Shown: positions 1 to 7,437 of the stretch, one piece after another
Numbering within the stretch: the stretch's first letter is position 1
Layout of the letters: the number at the start of each line of letters is the position of its first letter
Assembly (NCBI GenBank): GCA_039208045.1
Contig: JBCCRH010000050.1
Span: forward strand, 1 to 20,633
Origin: JBCCRH01 sp039208045
GTDB taxonomy: Bacteria > Bacteroidota > Bacteroidia > Chitinophagales > Saprospiraceae
Direction of reading: 5' to 3'
Length of the DNA stretch: 20,633 nt
Notes under the pieces: model-generated
The model's input: the letters and a program-made list of their open reading frames with translations, nothing else
Told to the model about the DNA's origin: nothing
Databases searched by the model: none
Program-made: the position numbers and the translations under genes

Positions 1-2
1 AA

Positions 3-611
3 GTAGAGGGGGAGCGAAGCGACCTTTCTGGTATTGGCGATACGCGGATTATTGGTACTTATAATCTCTTTCGACAGAAAGACTTGGGGAGTGGTATCCA
101 GCTATTTGCCGAGCTAGGGGCTGGGGTAAAACTACCCGTCGGCGAGTACAATCCTGATATCCACGATGCGAATCTGCCGGAGAACTTCAACTTGGGCAAT
201 GGCAGCTGGGGCTTTATCCTACAGCCGAACCTGGTATTCACCAAAGGAGCTTGGGGGCTGCTGCTGAATGGTAGCTATCAGCACTTTTTGCCGACTCGTA
301 CAGATTATCAGTTTGGGCACCAGCTGAATGGCCAATTATCGGTTTTCTGGGAAAAGAGTACAGCCAAAGGCTATCGCTTTACTCCCAATTTGGGCCTTCA
401 GCAAGAGCACATCTGGGCCGATGCTTTCGCTAATGATCGGACGGTATCGGGCACCGGGGGCACAGGTACGTTTGCAAGCCTTGGTATCAATATCCGCAAG
501 GGGCAGGTACTGGGAGGAGTGAACTATGCTATACCGATAATACAAGATTATTCACAAGGAGAAGTGGAGGCACAGCAACGGCTGGCGATTCAGTTTTCTT
601 ATTTATTCTAA
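3..611 (+). CDS. Outer-membrane beta-barrel protein, C-terminal part (5' end outside window)
   Basis: The reading frame is open from the first bases of the window, so this is the C-terminal ~200 residues of a longer protein; the TTG at 84 is internal. The sequence alternates short hydrophobic/aromatic strands with polar turns (for example GIQLFAELGAGVKLPVGEYN, then WGFILQPNLVF and WGLLLNGSYQHFL) and ends in the aromatic strand RLAIQFSYLF. This is typical of outer-membrane barrels whose last residue is Phe. The pattern resembles the 'transporter / MetA-pathway' barrel proteins often found with MbnP and di-heme peroxidase genes in Bacteroidota. The next genes on the same strand (802-3149) are a His-rich lipoprotein and an MbnP/MbnH pair, so a role as the outer-membrane component of a metal-handling operon is inferred. 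The substrate is unknown. Confidence 0.75.
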   Translation, partial: VEGERSDLSGIGDTRIIGTYNLFRQKDLGSGIQLFAELGAGVKLPVGEYNPDIHDANLPENFNLGNGSWGFILQPNLVFTKGAWGLLLNGSYQHFLPTRTDYQFGHQLNGQLSVFWEKSTAKGYRFTPNLGLQQEHIWADAFANDRTVSGTGGTGTFASLGINIRKGQVLGGVNYAIPIIQDYSQGEVEAQQRLAIQFSYLF

Positions 612-663
612 CTACCAACCAAGGAGCTGCTTTTGGGGGCAATGCGTAAGCGATGTGGAAGGG

Positions 664-711
664 TATCAGCTTTAAGCTGATAGCCCCGATCAGACTTATT
701 CTGATCGGGGC
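664..711. repeat. Two adjacent hairpins in the spacer after the barrel gene
   Basis: TATCAGCTT (664-672) pairs with AAGCTGATA (674-682). Directly abutting it, GCCCCGATCAG (683-693) pairs with CTGATCGGGGC (701-711) around a 7-base loop, giving an 11-bp perfect stem. There is no T-run after either stem, so a simple intrinsic terminator is not supported. It may be a dispersed repeat, an mRNA-processing or stability element, or a partial attenuator within the operon. Confidence 0.6.
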
Positions 712-741
712 CGAGCGAATAGCGAGCCCTGAAACGTAGCG

Positions 742-763
742 CCCCCCGATCGCTATCGGGGGG
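742..763. repeat. GC-rich hairpin upstream of the His-rich lipoprotein gene
   Basis: CCCCCCGAT (742-750) pairs perfectly with ATCGGGGGG (755-763) over a CGCT loop. It shares the CCCCGATC core with the hairpin at 683-711, which suggests members of one repeat family. It lies 38 bp before the ATG at 802 and has no T-run. Confidence 0.6.
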
Positions 764-801
764 TACGCCCAAATCAACAGCACCTTCATCAATCAACAAC
801 A

Positions 802-1248
802 ATGAAAAATAGCTTTTTCTATAGTCTACTCTTTTGTGCATTTGCTTTTGCGGCTTGTGACCAAGAGGAGCAGGATGAGCACATGCACGGTGATGACACT
901 GAATATGACTACCATGCTCATATCCTTGCGCCGAATGCTGATAATCGGCAGATGGGGGATAGCTTGGCGATTTATGTCTTATTTGAGAGTCATGCTGGTG
1001 AGACGGTGCACCATGTTAATGTGCGTATTTACCAAAAAGGCACGAATAAAGAGGTGTATAATAAGCCGGTAGAGGCGCATATCCACGAGACGAGTGGGGA
1101 GTATCACTACCGCGATACATTTGCCTTGTCGGTTGCCAATGGTATTTCTGACGATAGCAGCTGGATCATGGAGGCCCGAGTGTGGGGCCATGAGCCAGGC
1201 GAGGGCGAAGCGATGGAAGCGGTGGAATTTTACGTGCTTCCGAATTAA
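802..1248 (+). CDS. Histidine-rich lipoprotein, putative metal-binding
   Basis: This 148-residue protein has a lipoprotein signal peptide: a hydrophobic stretch from F5 to A18, then Cys19 in the context FAAC. It is therefore probably lipid-anchored in the periplasm or on the outer membrane. The mature part is acidic and holds about 11 histidines, many in pairs or alternating: HMH at 27-29, HAH at 38-40, HH at 70-71, HIH at 93-95, and singles at 64 and 102. The body looks beta-rich, with a segment like an immunoglobulin-type strand around residues 55-78. I do not recognise a named family. It sits 25 bp before the mbnP-like gene on the same strand, so a role in binding or passing copper (or another soft or borderline metal) within that operon is inferred from context and His content. 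The ATG at 802 is the only start that gives the signal peptide. Confidence 0.75.
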   Translation: MKNSFFYSLLFCAFAFAACDQEEQDEHMHGDDTEYDYHAHILAPNADNRQMGDSLAIYVLFESHAGETVHHVNVRIYQKGTNKEVYNKPVEAHIHETSGEYHYRDTFALSVANGISDDSSWIMEARVWGHEPGEGEAMEAVEFYVLPN

Positions 1249-1273
1249 TTATTTCATCTTAAAACTAACAATC

Positions 1274-2107
1274 ATGTTACATTCAAATTATATCAGAACC
1301 CTTTTTTTGGTGCTTATTGCAGCGATGCTTTGGTCTTGTGATAACGACAAAGACGAGGCGACGACCGGCACTTTTGATCTTATTTTTGATAATGTTTTTG
1401 GCGATGGCGAGCTGGCTTTAGTGGCTGAAGACGACGATACGTTTATGTATCAAAATGCAAGTGGCCAGGCATTTAATGCGAATCTATTGGGCTATTATGT
1501 TTCTAAAATTGAGTTGGAAGGGCCTAATGGCGAGTACTATGCGGATGAGGTGAGTACAGGTGCTAAAGCAGAAGACGTAAAGGGCTTTTATCAGGTATTG
1601 GAAAGCGAAGTGAGCACACAATCGATTCGGTTGGAGGGAGTACCTGTCGGTAAATATGACCGCGTGGTCTTTACGCTGGGGATTGATGCGGAGACGGTAC
1701 AGGAAGGTGCTACGGGTGGGGTATTAGACCCTGCGGAAGGCGCTTGGCTATGGAACTGGGATGCGGGCTACATTGGCTTTGCCTTTGAGGGGCGCTCTCC
1801 CCTATCGCCTGAGGAAGAGAGTCAGTGGAATCCGGCGAATGCGGTGCAGTTGCACTTGGGCGGCTGGAAGGATATTCCGGATAATCCGAATATGGTGAAT
1901 AATGTGAAGCGCATCGAACTGGCGTTTCCTGCTTCGGTGAATGTGGACGAACGCTTGGAGCCAAGTGCACATATCGAGATGGACTTGCAGAAGGTGCTAG
2001 GGGATATTGACTTTAGTACTACCTTCTCGGTACATGCGCCGGCGGCGGGTGTGCCTTTTGCTAATAATTTACCTCATGCATTTATAGTACACCATGTACA
2101 TCAATAA
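1274..2107 (+). CDS. mbnP: MbnP-like copper-binding lipoprotein
   Basis: A 277-residue protein with a lipoprotein signal (hydrophobic residues 9-20, then SC with Cys22). The conserved core resembles the MbnP family: FNANLLGYYVSKIEL (about residues 67-81), then the Trp-rich block GAWLWNWDAGY (156-166) followed by FAFEG, and a His-containing C-terminus (HAFIVHHVHQ). In methanotroph MbnP a tryptophan is oxidised to kynurenine by the di-heme enzyme MbnH, creating a Cu(I) site; W158, W160 and W162 are the candidates here, by analogy only. The ATG at 1274 is chosen because it begins the signal peptide; the same frame is open to 1094 but that extension overlaps the previous gene. The 3' end overlaps the mbnH-like gene by 14 bp, which implies coupled expression. 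There is no sign of methanobactin genes in the window. Confidence 0.85.
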   Translation: MLHSNYIRTLFLVLIAAMLWSCDNDKDEATTGTFDLIFDNVFGDGELALVAEDDDTFMYQNASGQAFNANLLGYYVSKIELEGPNGEYYADEVSTGAKAEDVKGFYQVLESEVSTQSIRLEGVPVGKYDRVVFTLGIDAETVQEGATGGVLDPAEGAWLWNWDAGYIGFAFEGRSPLSPEEESQWNPANAVQLHLGGWKDIPDNPNMVNNVKRIELAFPASVNVDERLEPSAHIEMDLQKVLGDIDFSTTFSVHAPAAGVPFANNLPHAFIVHHVHQ

Positions 2108-3149
2108 GCGAGTGCGTGCTGGGCAAGGTCTTTTTTGGCTTTGCCTAGCCCTTTTGTGGTTGGGTGCCTGTCAACATGAAGATGGGGCGGAGCTAGACGA
2201 CTATGCCTTTCGGCAACCTACTAATTTTCCGGAACCCACTTATACTTTTGACAATAACCCCACTACAAAAGCAGGATTTGAGCTGGGGCGAACGTTATTT
2301 TTCGACCCCATACTTTCTGTGGATAATACGATTTCTTGTGGCAGTTGTCATATTCAGTCATTAGCTTTTGCGGATGTACCTTTGCATCCGGTGAGTATCG
2401 GCGTGCATGGGCGCGCAGGTATTCGGAACGCGCCGGGACTGGCAAATATGGCCTTCCTACCGGAGTTTTTCTGGGATGGTGGCGTGACACACCTCGATTT
2501 TGTGCCGCTCAATGCAGTGGAGGCTGTTTTTGAAATGGATGAAACGATCGAAAATGTGATTCAAAAACTCAATGCGCATACAGAGTATCCACAGCGCTTT
2601 CGGGAGGCTTTTGGAGTGGAATCTGTGACGACGCCTTTCTTCTTGCATGCGCTGTCGCAATTCATGAATCGGATGATCTCGGATCAGTCGAAATACGATC
2701 AGTATCTGGCGGGTGAGGCGCAGCTGACGGGCGAGGAAGCAAAGGGTATGGCACTTTTTGAAGAGAAGTGTGCGACTTGCCACAGTGGTATTTTGTTTAC
2801 GGATCATAGTTACCGTAATAATGGCATTAGCACCGATTTTCCTGATCTGGGGCGTGCCTTGATCACCTCTTTTGATGGCGATATTGGCAAATTTAAGGTG
2901 CCTAGCTTACGCAATGTTGGCGTGACGCCACCGTACATGCATAATGCTAAATTTGATAGCTTGGAAGAGGTGCTGGCGCACTACGCGAGTGGGGTGCAGG
3001 AGTCACCTTCACTAGATGCTAGCTTAAAGCAAAATGAGCAGTTGGGCATTGCGATGACGGAGGAGGAACAAGCGGCGATTGTCGCTTTCTTGGAGACTTT
3101 GACGGATTATGAGTTTTTGAGTGATCCGTTGTTTAGAAGATCGAATTAG
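2094..3149 (+). CDS. mbnH: MbnH-like di-heme cytochrome c peroxidase family protein
   Basis: A 351-residue protein with a lipobox (LWLGAC, Cys26) and two c-type heme motifs, CGSCH at 82-86 and CATCH at 226-230, in the spacing of bacterial di-heme peroxidases (CcpA/MauG/MbnH). Other family landmarks are FELGRTLFFDPILS just before heme 1, RNAPGLANMAF and FFWDGG after it, and KFKVPSLRNVGVTPPYMHN after heme 2. MauG and MbnH use the two hemes to form a high-valent state that oxidises Trp in a partner protein; the partner here would be the upstream MbnP-like lipoprotein, with which the gene overlaps by 14 bp. Classical H2O2 reduction cannot be excluded from sequence alone, but pairing with mbnP favours MbnH. 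Both proteins carry lipoprotein signals and so could meet at the same membrane face. Confidence 0.87.
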   Translation: MYINKRVRAGQGLFWLCLALLWLGACQHEDGAELDDYAFRQPTNFPEPTYTFDNNPTTKAGFELGRTLFFDPILSVDNTISCGSCHIQSLAFADVPLHPVSIGVHGRAGIRNAPGLANMAFLPEFFWDGGVTHLDFVPLNAVEAVFEMDETIENVIQKLNAHTEYPQRFREAFGVESVTTPFFLHALSQFMNRMISDQSKYDQYLAGEAQLTGEEAKGMALFEEKCATCHSGILFTDHSYRNNGISTDFPDLGRALITSFDGDIGKFKVPSLRNVGVTPPYMHNAKFDSLEEVLAHYASGVQESPSLDASLKQNEQLGIAMTEEEQAAIVAFLETLTDYEFLSDPLFRRSN

Positions 3150-3169
3150 CTATACTAAACGCTATTGAT

Positions 3170-3314
3170 AAATCTTGGAGGTAGGCTGCTGAAAGTTCCT
3201 TGGAATTGCAAAGCATAAAACCATGTTTTCAAGAAGGCCGTCCCTTTGTTCGGATTGCAAATCCGAACGGCACTGGCCGCTTAGAGGTTTTCATGTAGTA
3301 AATCTCCAAGATTT
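3170..3314. repeat. Nested inverted-repeat element (~145 bp)
   Basis: AAATCTTGGAG (3170-3180) at one end is matched by CTCCAAGATTT (3304-3314) at the other. Inside it, GTTCGGATT (3248-3256) pairs with AATCCGAAC (3260-3268) over a GCA loop. Between them lie weaker complementary pieces (CATAAAACC against GGTTTTCATG; GGCC on both sides of the core hairpin). The whole region can fold as one long irregular hairpin, like a small MITE or REP-type repeat. It fills most of the space between the MbnH operon and the gene at 3358 and could also act as a terminator structure. Confidence 0.55.
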
Positions 3315-3357
3315 TGCTAATTTCATAGCTCATTAATATCCATTATATTACTTTACC

Positions 3358-4233
3358 ATGCGAGTTTCCGAAAAAGAATACTATCAGTTTCTAAATCTCC
3401 ATCACTCAATGATCCACTACGTGGGAGTGCAAGAAGGGGAGATTGACCAAAAAATGTCGGTAGAGGAATTCAAAGAGCTAGGTGTACATGCGAAGTTTCC
3501 TATTCGGAATACGCTTTATGAAACGCCCAAATACATTGATCAGTTTGTTCGGGAAAATCCCTATCGGCTATCACAGGAAGATTTGCAAATTGCTCAGGGC
3601 TTTAAGAATTTCAAGCAAGGGCAATTTTGGATATTCAGATACTTGAAAAAGCACACCATCTTTTTGGATGACGACTTTGCCTATGGGGTATTGGCACTGA
3701 GTGATTACTTTCAGGACTTTTTCGGAGATAATCTCCCCCAGTTGGTTAATGCCGTATTACTTCCTTTCAAGGGTAGGATTGTCTATGACGGCATGATGAG
3801 AAGCGGTAATATGTTTTTTGGTTCAGGTATCAAGGCTAGTCTCCGCAACACTTACAACTTGGCCAAAGCGAAATATGGTATCATTACCCAACTACCCATC
3901 GATGAGAAGCTGCTACAAGACAGTGCCTCCGATGAAGCGACCCTTACCGCACTAATGAAGAGTAAAACATCAGTGGATCATAATTGGTACGAGATCGAAG
4001 AACTCTTGGATCGAAATCCTGGGCTAGCCAATTTATATGATCAGCTATCTGGTAAGCTTCAGGTTAGAGACAAACGCAAAGAGCTGAAGACGCTAGGCAT
4101 AAAGAATTATCACTTTGCTATTTCTATGAATTCGATTGTTGCTTCTGGGAAAACGCTAAAGGAAGTGCAAGAGCGCGTGAAGCAGATGGTGCCGGTAGAG
4201 CGTAGGGAGGCGATTCATTATTTTAAGGTGTAG
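3358..4233 (+). CDS. Uncharacterised protein, 291 aa
   Basis: A soluble-looking protein without a signal peptide or membrane segment, starting at the ATG 3358. I cannot assign it to a named family. Visible landmarks are an aromatic N-terminal segment (YYQFLNLHHSMIHYV), a central block LLPFKGRIVYDGMMRSGNMF followed by FGSGIKASLRNTYNLAKAKYGI, and a charged C-terminal third. The central 'KGRIVYDG...FFGSGIKASLRNTY' pattern reminds me of uncharacterised bacterial proteins sometimes associated with SEC-C motifs, but no SEC-C cysteines are present here; this is a weak recollection, not an identification. It follows the repeat element 3170-3314 and converges with the VapC-like toxin gene, 26 bp away. 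No operon partner is evident. Confidence 0.8.
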   Translation: MRVSEKEYYQFLNLHHSMIHYVGVQEGEIDQKMSVEEFKELGVHAKFPIRNTLYETPKYIDQFVRENPYRLSQEDLQIAQGFKNFKQGQFWIFRYLKKHTIFLDDDFAYGVLALSDYFQDFFGDNLPQLVNAVLLPFKGRIVYDGMMRSGNMFFGSGIKASLRNTYNLAKAKYGIITQLPIDEKLLQDSASDEATLTALMKSKTSVDHNWYEIEELLDRNPGLANLYDQLSGKLQVRDKRKELKTLGIKNYHFAISMNSIVASGKTLKEVQERVKQMVPVERREAIHYFKV

Positions 4234-4259
4234 ACATAATCCACTTTAAATCACTACTC

Positions 4260-4721
4260 TCAATGATCTTTAAATCTTTCTAGATCAATGAACTCTAGAT
4301 TCAGGAACTCTCCATCTAAGTGATGAAAATCTTTATCAGTAGTAAAAAGCTTCAGCTCGAATAGGCTAGCTGTGGCAGCAATCCAAATATCATTTTTCCC
4401 CATATTCCTTGCAGTGAAGCTCCCTTTTTTGCCAACAAGCTTTCCTTGGCTGTAAGCGTCTATATCTCCGTATCGATCAATTAACTCTTGGAGGTTGATC
4501 CTGATTTTAGCCATTTTGTTAATGATCTTTAAAATATTTTCTTTTCTAGCAGTACCCAAGTTCAATTTCTTTGCTAAGGCATTTAGTTCACCAAGCGTAA
4601 TGGCTGAAACATACAAGTTATTATTAGAATTGAATATGTCGTACTGTTCTTCAATGCGCTTTGCAATTGTAGAGTCTCTACTGTAGATGAGTAGCAGATT
4701 GGTATCTAGTAAAACCTCCAT
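4260..4721 (-). CDS. VapC-type PIN-domain ribonuclease toxin
   Basis: A 153-residue PIN-domain protein starting at the ATG at 4721 (MEVLLDTNLLL). The expected acidic metal-binding residues are all visible: D6 in the DTN motif, E45 in TLGELNAL, D111 in NDIWIAATA, and D129/D131 in TTDKDF. This is the arrangement of VapC toxins, Mg2+-dependent RNases that usually cut tRNA or rRNA. A longer in-frame start at 4763 would overlap the antitoxin and adds a non-conserved tail, so I prefer 4721. The start codon shares one base with the stop of the upstream small gene (TAATG arrangement), the usual toxin-antitoxin organisation with the antitoxin first. The active site looks intact. The RNA target cannot be told from sequence. 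Confidence 0.9.
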   Translation of the reverse strand: MEVLLDTNLLLIYSRDSTIAKRIEEQYDIFNSNNNLYVSAITLGELNALAKKLNLGTARKENILKIINKMAKIRINLQELIDRYGDIDAYSQGKLVGKKGSFTARNMGKNDIWIAATASLFELKLFTTDKDFHHLDGEFLNLEFIDLERFKDH

Positions 4722-5026
4722 TAGTCTAGAGCTTCCAGAAGCTCTTCCAGTGAATGCTCCCACTCAATTTGATCAGCTAGCGCTCTAAATTCTTGATAGC
4801 TGAATGGTTGATAGTTTTGTTCTTTCAAAATTTGTTCTAAAGTAACTCCTTCCTCAATTTCGGTAATAGCTCCCTCGATGGCGATGCTTGATGATTTTGT
4901 TTCAGTATTTTCATTTAGCTGTACAGCCTGCTTGTAGATAAGATGTAGCTTATTTACATCATCTATTTTTGTTAAAAGCTGGATGATACCCATCTTGATC
5001 TCGCTTGAACTTGCTAATTCACTCAT
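4721..5026 (-). CDS. Putative antitoxin partner of the VapC-like toxin
   Basis: A 101-residue acidic protein directly upstream of the PIN toxin, overlapping it by one base. It is predicted mostly helical. The N-terminal half (IKMGIIQLLTKIDDVNKLHL) resembles the small helical antitoxin-like proteins common in Bacteroidota TA loci. The acidic C-terminus (EFRALADQIEWEHSLEELL) is suited to wrapping around and neutralising a PIN toxin. I do not see a clear AbrB, RHH or Phd DNA-binding signature, so the antitoxin role is inferred from gene order, size and charge. If it autorepresses, the palindrome at 5060-5069 is a candidate operator. Confidence 0.78.
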   Translation of the reverse strand: MSELASSSEIKMGIIQLLTKIDDVNKLHLIYKQAVQLNENTETKSSSIAIEGAITEIEEGVTLEQILKEQNYQPFSYQEFRALADQIEWEHSLEELLEALD

Positions 5027-5045
5027 CTATTGAATTTTATTAAAA

Positions 5046-5069
5046 CTAAAGTACAATTATTTGGCCAAA
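5046..5069 (-). promoter_or_regulatory. Candidate promoter/operator of the toxin-antitoxin pair
   Basis: Read on the minus strand, TACTTTAG (5053-5046) resembles the Bacteroidota -7 element TAnnTTTG and lies about 20 bases before the antitoxin ATG. Just upstream, TTTGGCCAAA (5060-5069) is a perfect 10-bp palindrome. A palindrome over a TA promoter is the usual place for autoregulation. The -33 spacing is not canonical, so this is tentative. Confidence 0.35.
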
Positions 5070-5143
5070 CCATCCACTACAAAGCAAACAACTCCACCAT
5101 TCTCCTGTTTCGCTGAAAAATTTCGTTAAACAATTCCCTTGGA

Positions 5144-5779
5144 ATGACAAACATGCACATCGCCCTTATTGGCCCAACCGGCGGCACTGGCCGCGCCGTA
5201 ATTCAGCAAGCGCTGGAAAAAGGCTACGAAATAACCGCCCTCATTCGTACCTCCGAAAAGATGGAGGTATCGCATGACCGATTGCACCTTATCCAAGGGG
5301 ATGCCCTGCTCTATGAAGATGTGCAGAAGGTCATCGCGGGAAAGGATGTGGTGGTATGCTGCTTGGGCACGCGCGCAGCGGACAAGCGGATGGTGCGTGC
5401 AGAAGGCACCCGAAATATTGTGCGCGCTATGGAAGCCGAAGGTGTTCGCAAGTTGATTGCGCAAACCTCGCTCGGCTATGGCGATACGGCTGAGATGATG
5501 CCGTGGTATATGACGTATCTAATTATTCCGATCATTCTTAAAAATGCGTTTAAGGATCATCCTCTACAAGAGGAAATTATCGAGCAATCGAACGTAGATT
5601 GGGTGATTGCACGACCAGGAAGCCTAACCAATGGCCCCAAAACGGAACGCTACAAACAGGGCTTTCCAACCACAGAAAAGGTGAAGCTGCGTATTTCGAG
5701 GGCCGATGTGGCGCATTTTATGCTACAGCAGGTGGAGAGTGATCGGTATCTGGGACAGAAGGTGGGACTGTCGTATTGA
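5144..5779 (+). CDS. NAD(P)-binding SDR-family protein (NmrA / flavin-reductase-like)
   Basis: A 211-residue atypical short-chain dehydrogenase. The N-terminus MHIALIGPTGGTGRAV carries the dinucleotide-binding GxxGxxG motif (G10-P-T-G13-G-T-G16) after a hydrophobic beta strand. A second strand, DVVVCCLGT, and the segment VRKLIAQTSLGYGD, where the SDR serine normally sits, follow. The late motif VDWVIARPGSLTNGP is typical of the NmrA/biliverdin-reductase-B-like branch. It probably binds NADP(H) in the cytoplasm; the substrate is not predictable. Two ATGs (5144 and 5153) are possible; either keeps the Rossmann fold. It is monocistronic in this window, divergent from the TA pair and convergent with the lipoprotein gene at 5922. 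Confidence 0.85.
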   Translation: MTNMHIALIGPTGGTGRAVIQQALEKGYEITALIRTSEKMEVSHDRLHLIQGDALLYEDVQKVIAGKDVVVCCLGTRAADKRMVRAEGTRNIVRAMEAEGVRKLIAQTSLGYGDTAEMMPWYMTYLIIPIILKNAFKDHPLQEEIIEQSNVDWVIARPGSLTNGPKTERYKQGFPTTEKVKLRISRADVAHFMLQQVESDRYLGQKVGLSY

Positions 5780-5921
5780 ATATAGCTCCTGTAGCATTAA
5801 GCCAAAAGTCCCAATCGTATCCCTTGTACTCTTTTGAATGTTGCAAAGTTGATCGAATCGAGACTTTCAGCACTGAAAATCGCTATGGAGTAGCTGTTAT
5901 TTGCCACCGTAAGCCTTGGAT

Positions 5922-6701
5922 TTATTGAAAGGTGTAGGTGAAGCCGAGGCCGTAGTTCCAGGAAGCTGCTCTAACAATCGTTATATCATTACTATCCCCG
6001 AGAAGGGTACTGCCGCCAGGAATTTCTTTACGAATATGCCCAACACCAACTCCAGCAAACGGACGAAGTTCCCATTTGTCGAAATCACTACTTATCCCTA
6101 AAGTTAGATCAAAGGACCAACCTGTTTCCAAGGATATTCTGTCAATTTTATCTTTGACACTTCCATCCTTACCATTTGAAGAATCATATTCAATAGGTAA
6201 AGGTATATTGGTTTGCAAAGAGCTAGAAATATTAACATATTTTGGTAAATCAAATGTTAATATTGCTCCTATCGCCATAGAATGGACTACCGATACCGCT
6301 TTACCCGGTTCACTAACAAAGTAGGTATTCAAGCCTTGAATAATAGCCCCTCTTTTCCGCTCCGTCTGATCTTTGAACTGAAATTTGCTGTATAATTCAA
6401 TAAAGTTTATGTTATACTCTATTGAACCAGGGAGTATCAAATATTCGTAGCGCAGCTTCAAATCGAAATCCTCTTTAATACCATATCCAACACGCCCCCC
6501 TATTACTTGATACTGACTAATTTGTTCTTGTTCATTACTGACTCGCGGCATATACTGCGCCACGCCCCCCGCCACCTCAAAGTTCCCTTTACCCAAGGTA
6601 TGAGCCGTTTCATAGCGGCTATTAACGGGAGTAACACAGCTTGAAAAGCTGCCCACAACTAATAAGAAGGATAGAATTCGAAGTAGAAATAAATGTTGCA
6701 T
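5922..6701 (-). CDS. Lipoprotein with predicted beta-barrel-like body, paralogue A
   Basis: A 259-residue protein starting at the ATG at 6701 with a lipoprotein signal (LLRILSFLLVVGSFSSC; Cys in the FSSC lipobox). The rest is a run of amphipathic beta strands ending with ASWNYGLGFTYTF plus one residue, which looks like an outer-membrane barrel or a barrel-like lipoprotein. It is clearly related to the protein at 14629-15381. Both share SRYETAHTLGKG, the following 'E-AGG-AQY-PR' block, 'GGR-GYGI' and a C-terminal 'W-LRPF-G-G-G' then 'WNYGLGF-YTF'. No known family is recognised and the function is unknown. Upstream on the minus strand, TACTTTTG (6738-6731) is a plausible -7 promoter element, but a -33 match is missing. 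Confidence 0.82.
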   Translation of the reverse strand: MQHLFLLRILSFLLVVGSFSSCVTPVNSRYETAHTLGKGNFEVAGGVAQYMPRVSNEQEQISQYQVIGGRVGYGIKEDFDLKLRYEYLILPGSIEYNINFIELYSKFQFKDQTERKRGAIIQGLNTYFVSEPGKAVSVVHSMAIGAILTFDLPKYVNISSSLQTNIPLPIEYDSSNGKDGSVKDKIDRISLETGWSFDLTLGISSDFDKWELRPFAGVGVGHIRKEIPGGSTLLGDSNDITIVRAASWNYGLGFTYTFQ

Positions 6702-6839
6702 ATTGATAAAGTATTGAATAGTTACTTTACCAAAAGTAAAATGTTAAGAAGCCCTTAATTTGGTACAGTTCGCCAAATAAGCATTTATAATTCTACCATA
6801 TCAATAAAAGGCAAGTAGGCCAAATTCTAGGATCATCAG

Positions 6840-7433
6840 CTATAGAGTCAAATCCGACCGCTCGTACACCACTGCTCCGCCCGCTGCTGGCAGTTGCTTC
6901 TTCTTGTCCCAATACTGCTTCGCTTCTTTGAGCGTTTTACCTGGATTGTCATCCAAAAAATCCCGCGTATATTGGTTGTATTGATTATAAGCAGCAATAT
7001 CGCGGCGGAAATTGGGATCTGCTTTCCGAGCTTCCAACAGCTCCCACTGTAGCACCGCATCCTGCAAGGTTTTGCCTGCATTCGCGCGCATCCAATCCAT
7101 AAAGTCACCATGACACGAAAACTTCGGCCCAATTTGGGCTTTCATAAATCGTCTAAAGTTCGGGCCAAAGGAGACATTATCCGTAATGATAGTAGCTAAG
7201 GTCAGTTCGGCTTTCGCCCAATTGAATTTGCTTTTAGAGGTCTTTTTAGTGGGCTTTCGCAAAATAGCTCCGTCATTATCGAGCGCATAGATGATGCGGT
7301 CGCGCAGCTCAAATTTACTGCCAGAATAAGGCAAGTTCATTTGCTTGCAAATGTCTACTAGTTCGGCTTTTAGCCAATACCACTGGTTGAAATCCTCGCC
7401 CGTTGTTAGGGTAGAAAAGTCGGGACGTGCCAT
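6840..7433 (-). CDS. SAP-domain / DUF6434 protein
   Basis: A 197-residue cytoplasmic protein. Residues ~18-52 (WLKAELVDICKQMNLPYSGS, then KFELRDRIIYAL) form a SAP/HeH-like helix-turn-helix, a small module that generally binds nucleic acid. The remainder (FNWAKAELTLATIITDN, FGPNFRRFMKAQIGPKF, NAGKTLQDAV, NPGKTLKEAKQYW, YERSDL) matches my memory of DUF6434, a domain commonly joined to SAP in Bacteroidota and Firmicutes. The internal NPGKTL/NAGKTL duplication suggests two similar helical repeats. It lies 4 bp downstream of the YdeI-like gene and is the last gene of a four-gene minus-strand run. A nucleic-acid role is inferred from the SAP domain only. Confidence 0.83.
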   Translation of the reverse strand: MARPDFSTLTTGEDFNQWYWLKAELVDICKQMNLPYSGSKFELRDRIIYALDNDGAILRKPTKKTSKSKFNWAKAELTLATIITDNVSFGPNFRRFMKAQIGPKFSCHGDFMDWMRANAGKTLQDAVLQWELLEARKADPNFRRDIAAYNQYNQYTRDFLDDNPGKTLKEAKQYWDKKKQLPAAGGAVVYERSDLTL

Positions 7434-7437
7434 GCGC

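Noticed and set aside
1094..1273. N-terminal extension of the MbnP-like protein to 1094
   Set aside because: It overlaps the His-rich lipoprotein gene in another frame and would place the lipoprotein signal peptide internally.
5865..5878. TTTCAG-CA-CTGAAA hairpin as a bidirectional terminator
   Set aside because: A 6-bp stem with a 2-base loop and no T-run on either side is too weak to call.
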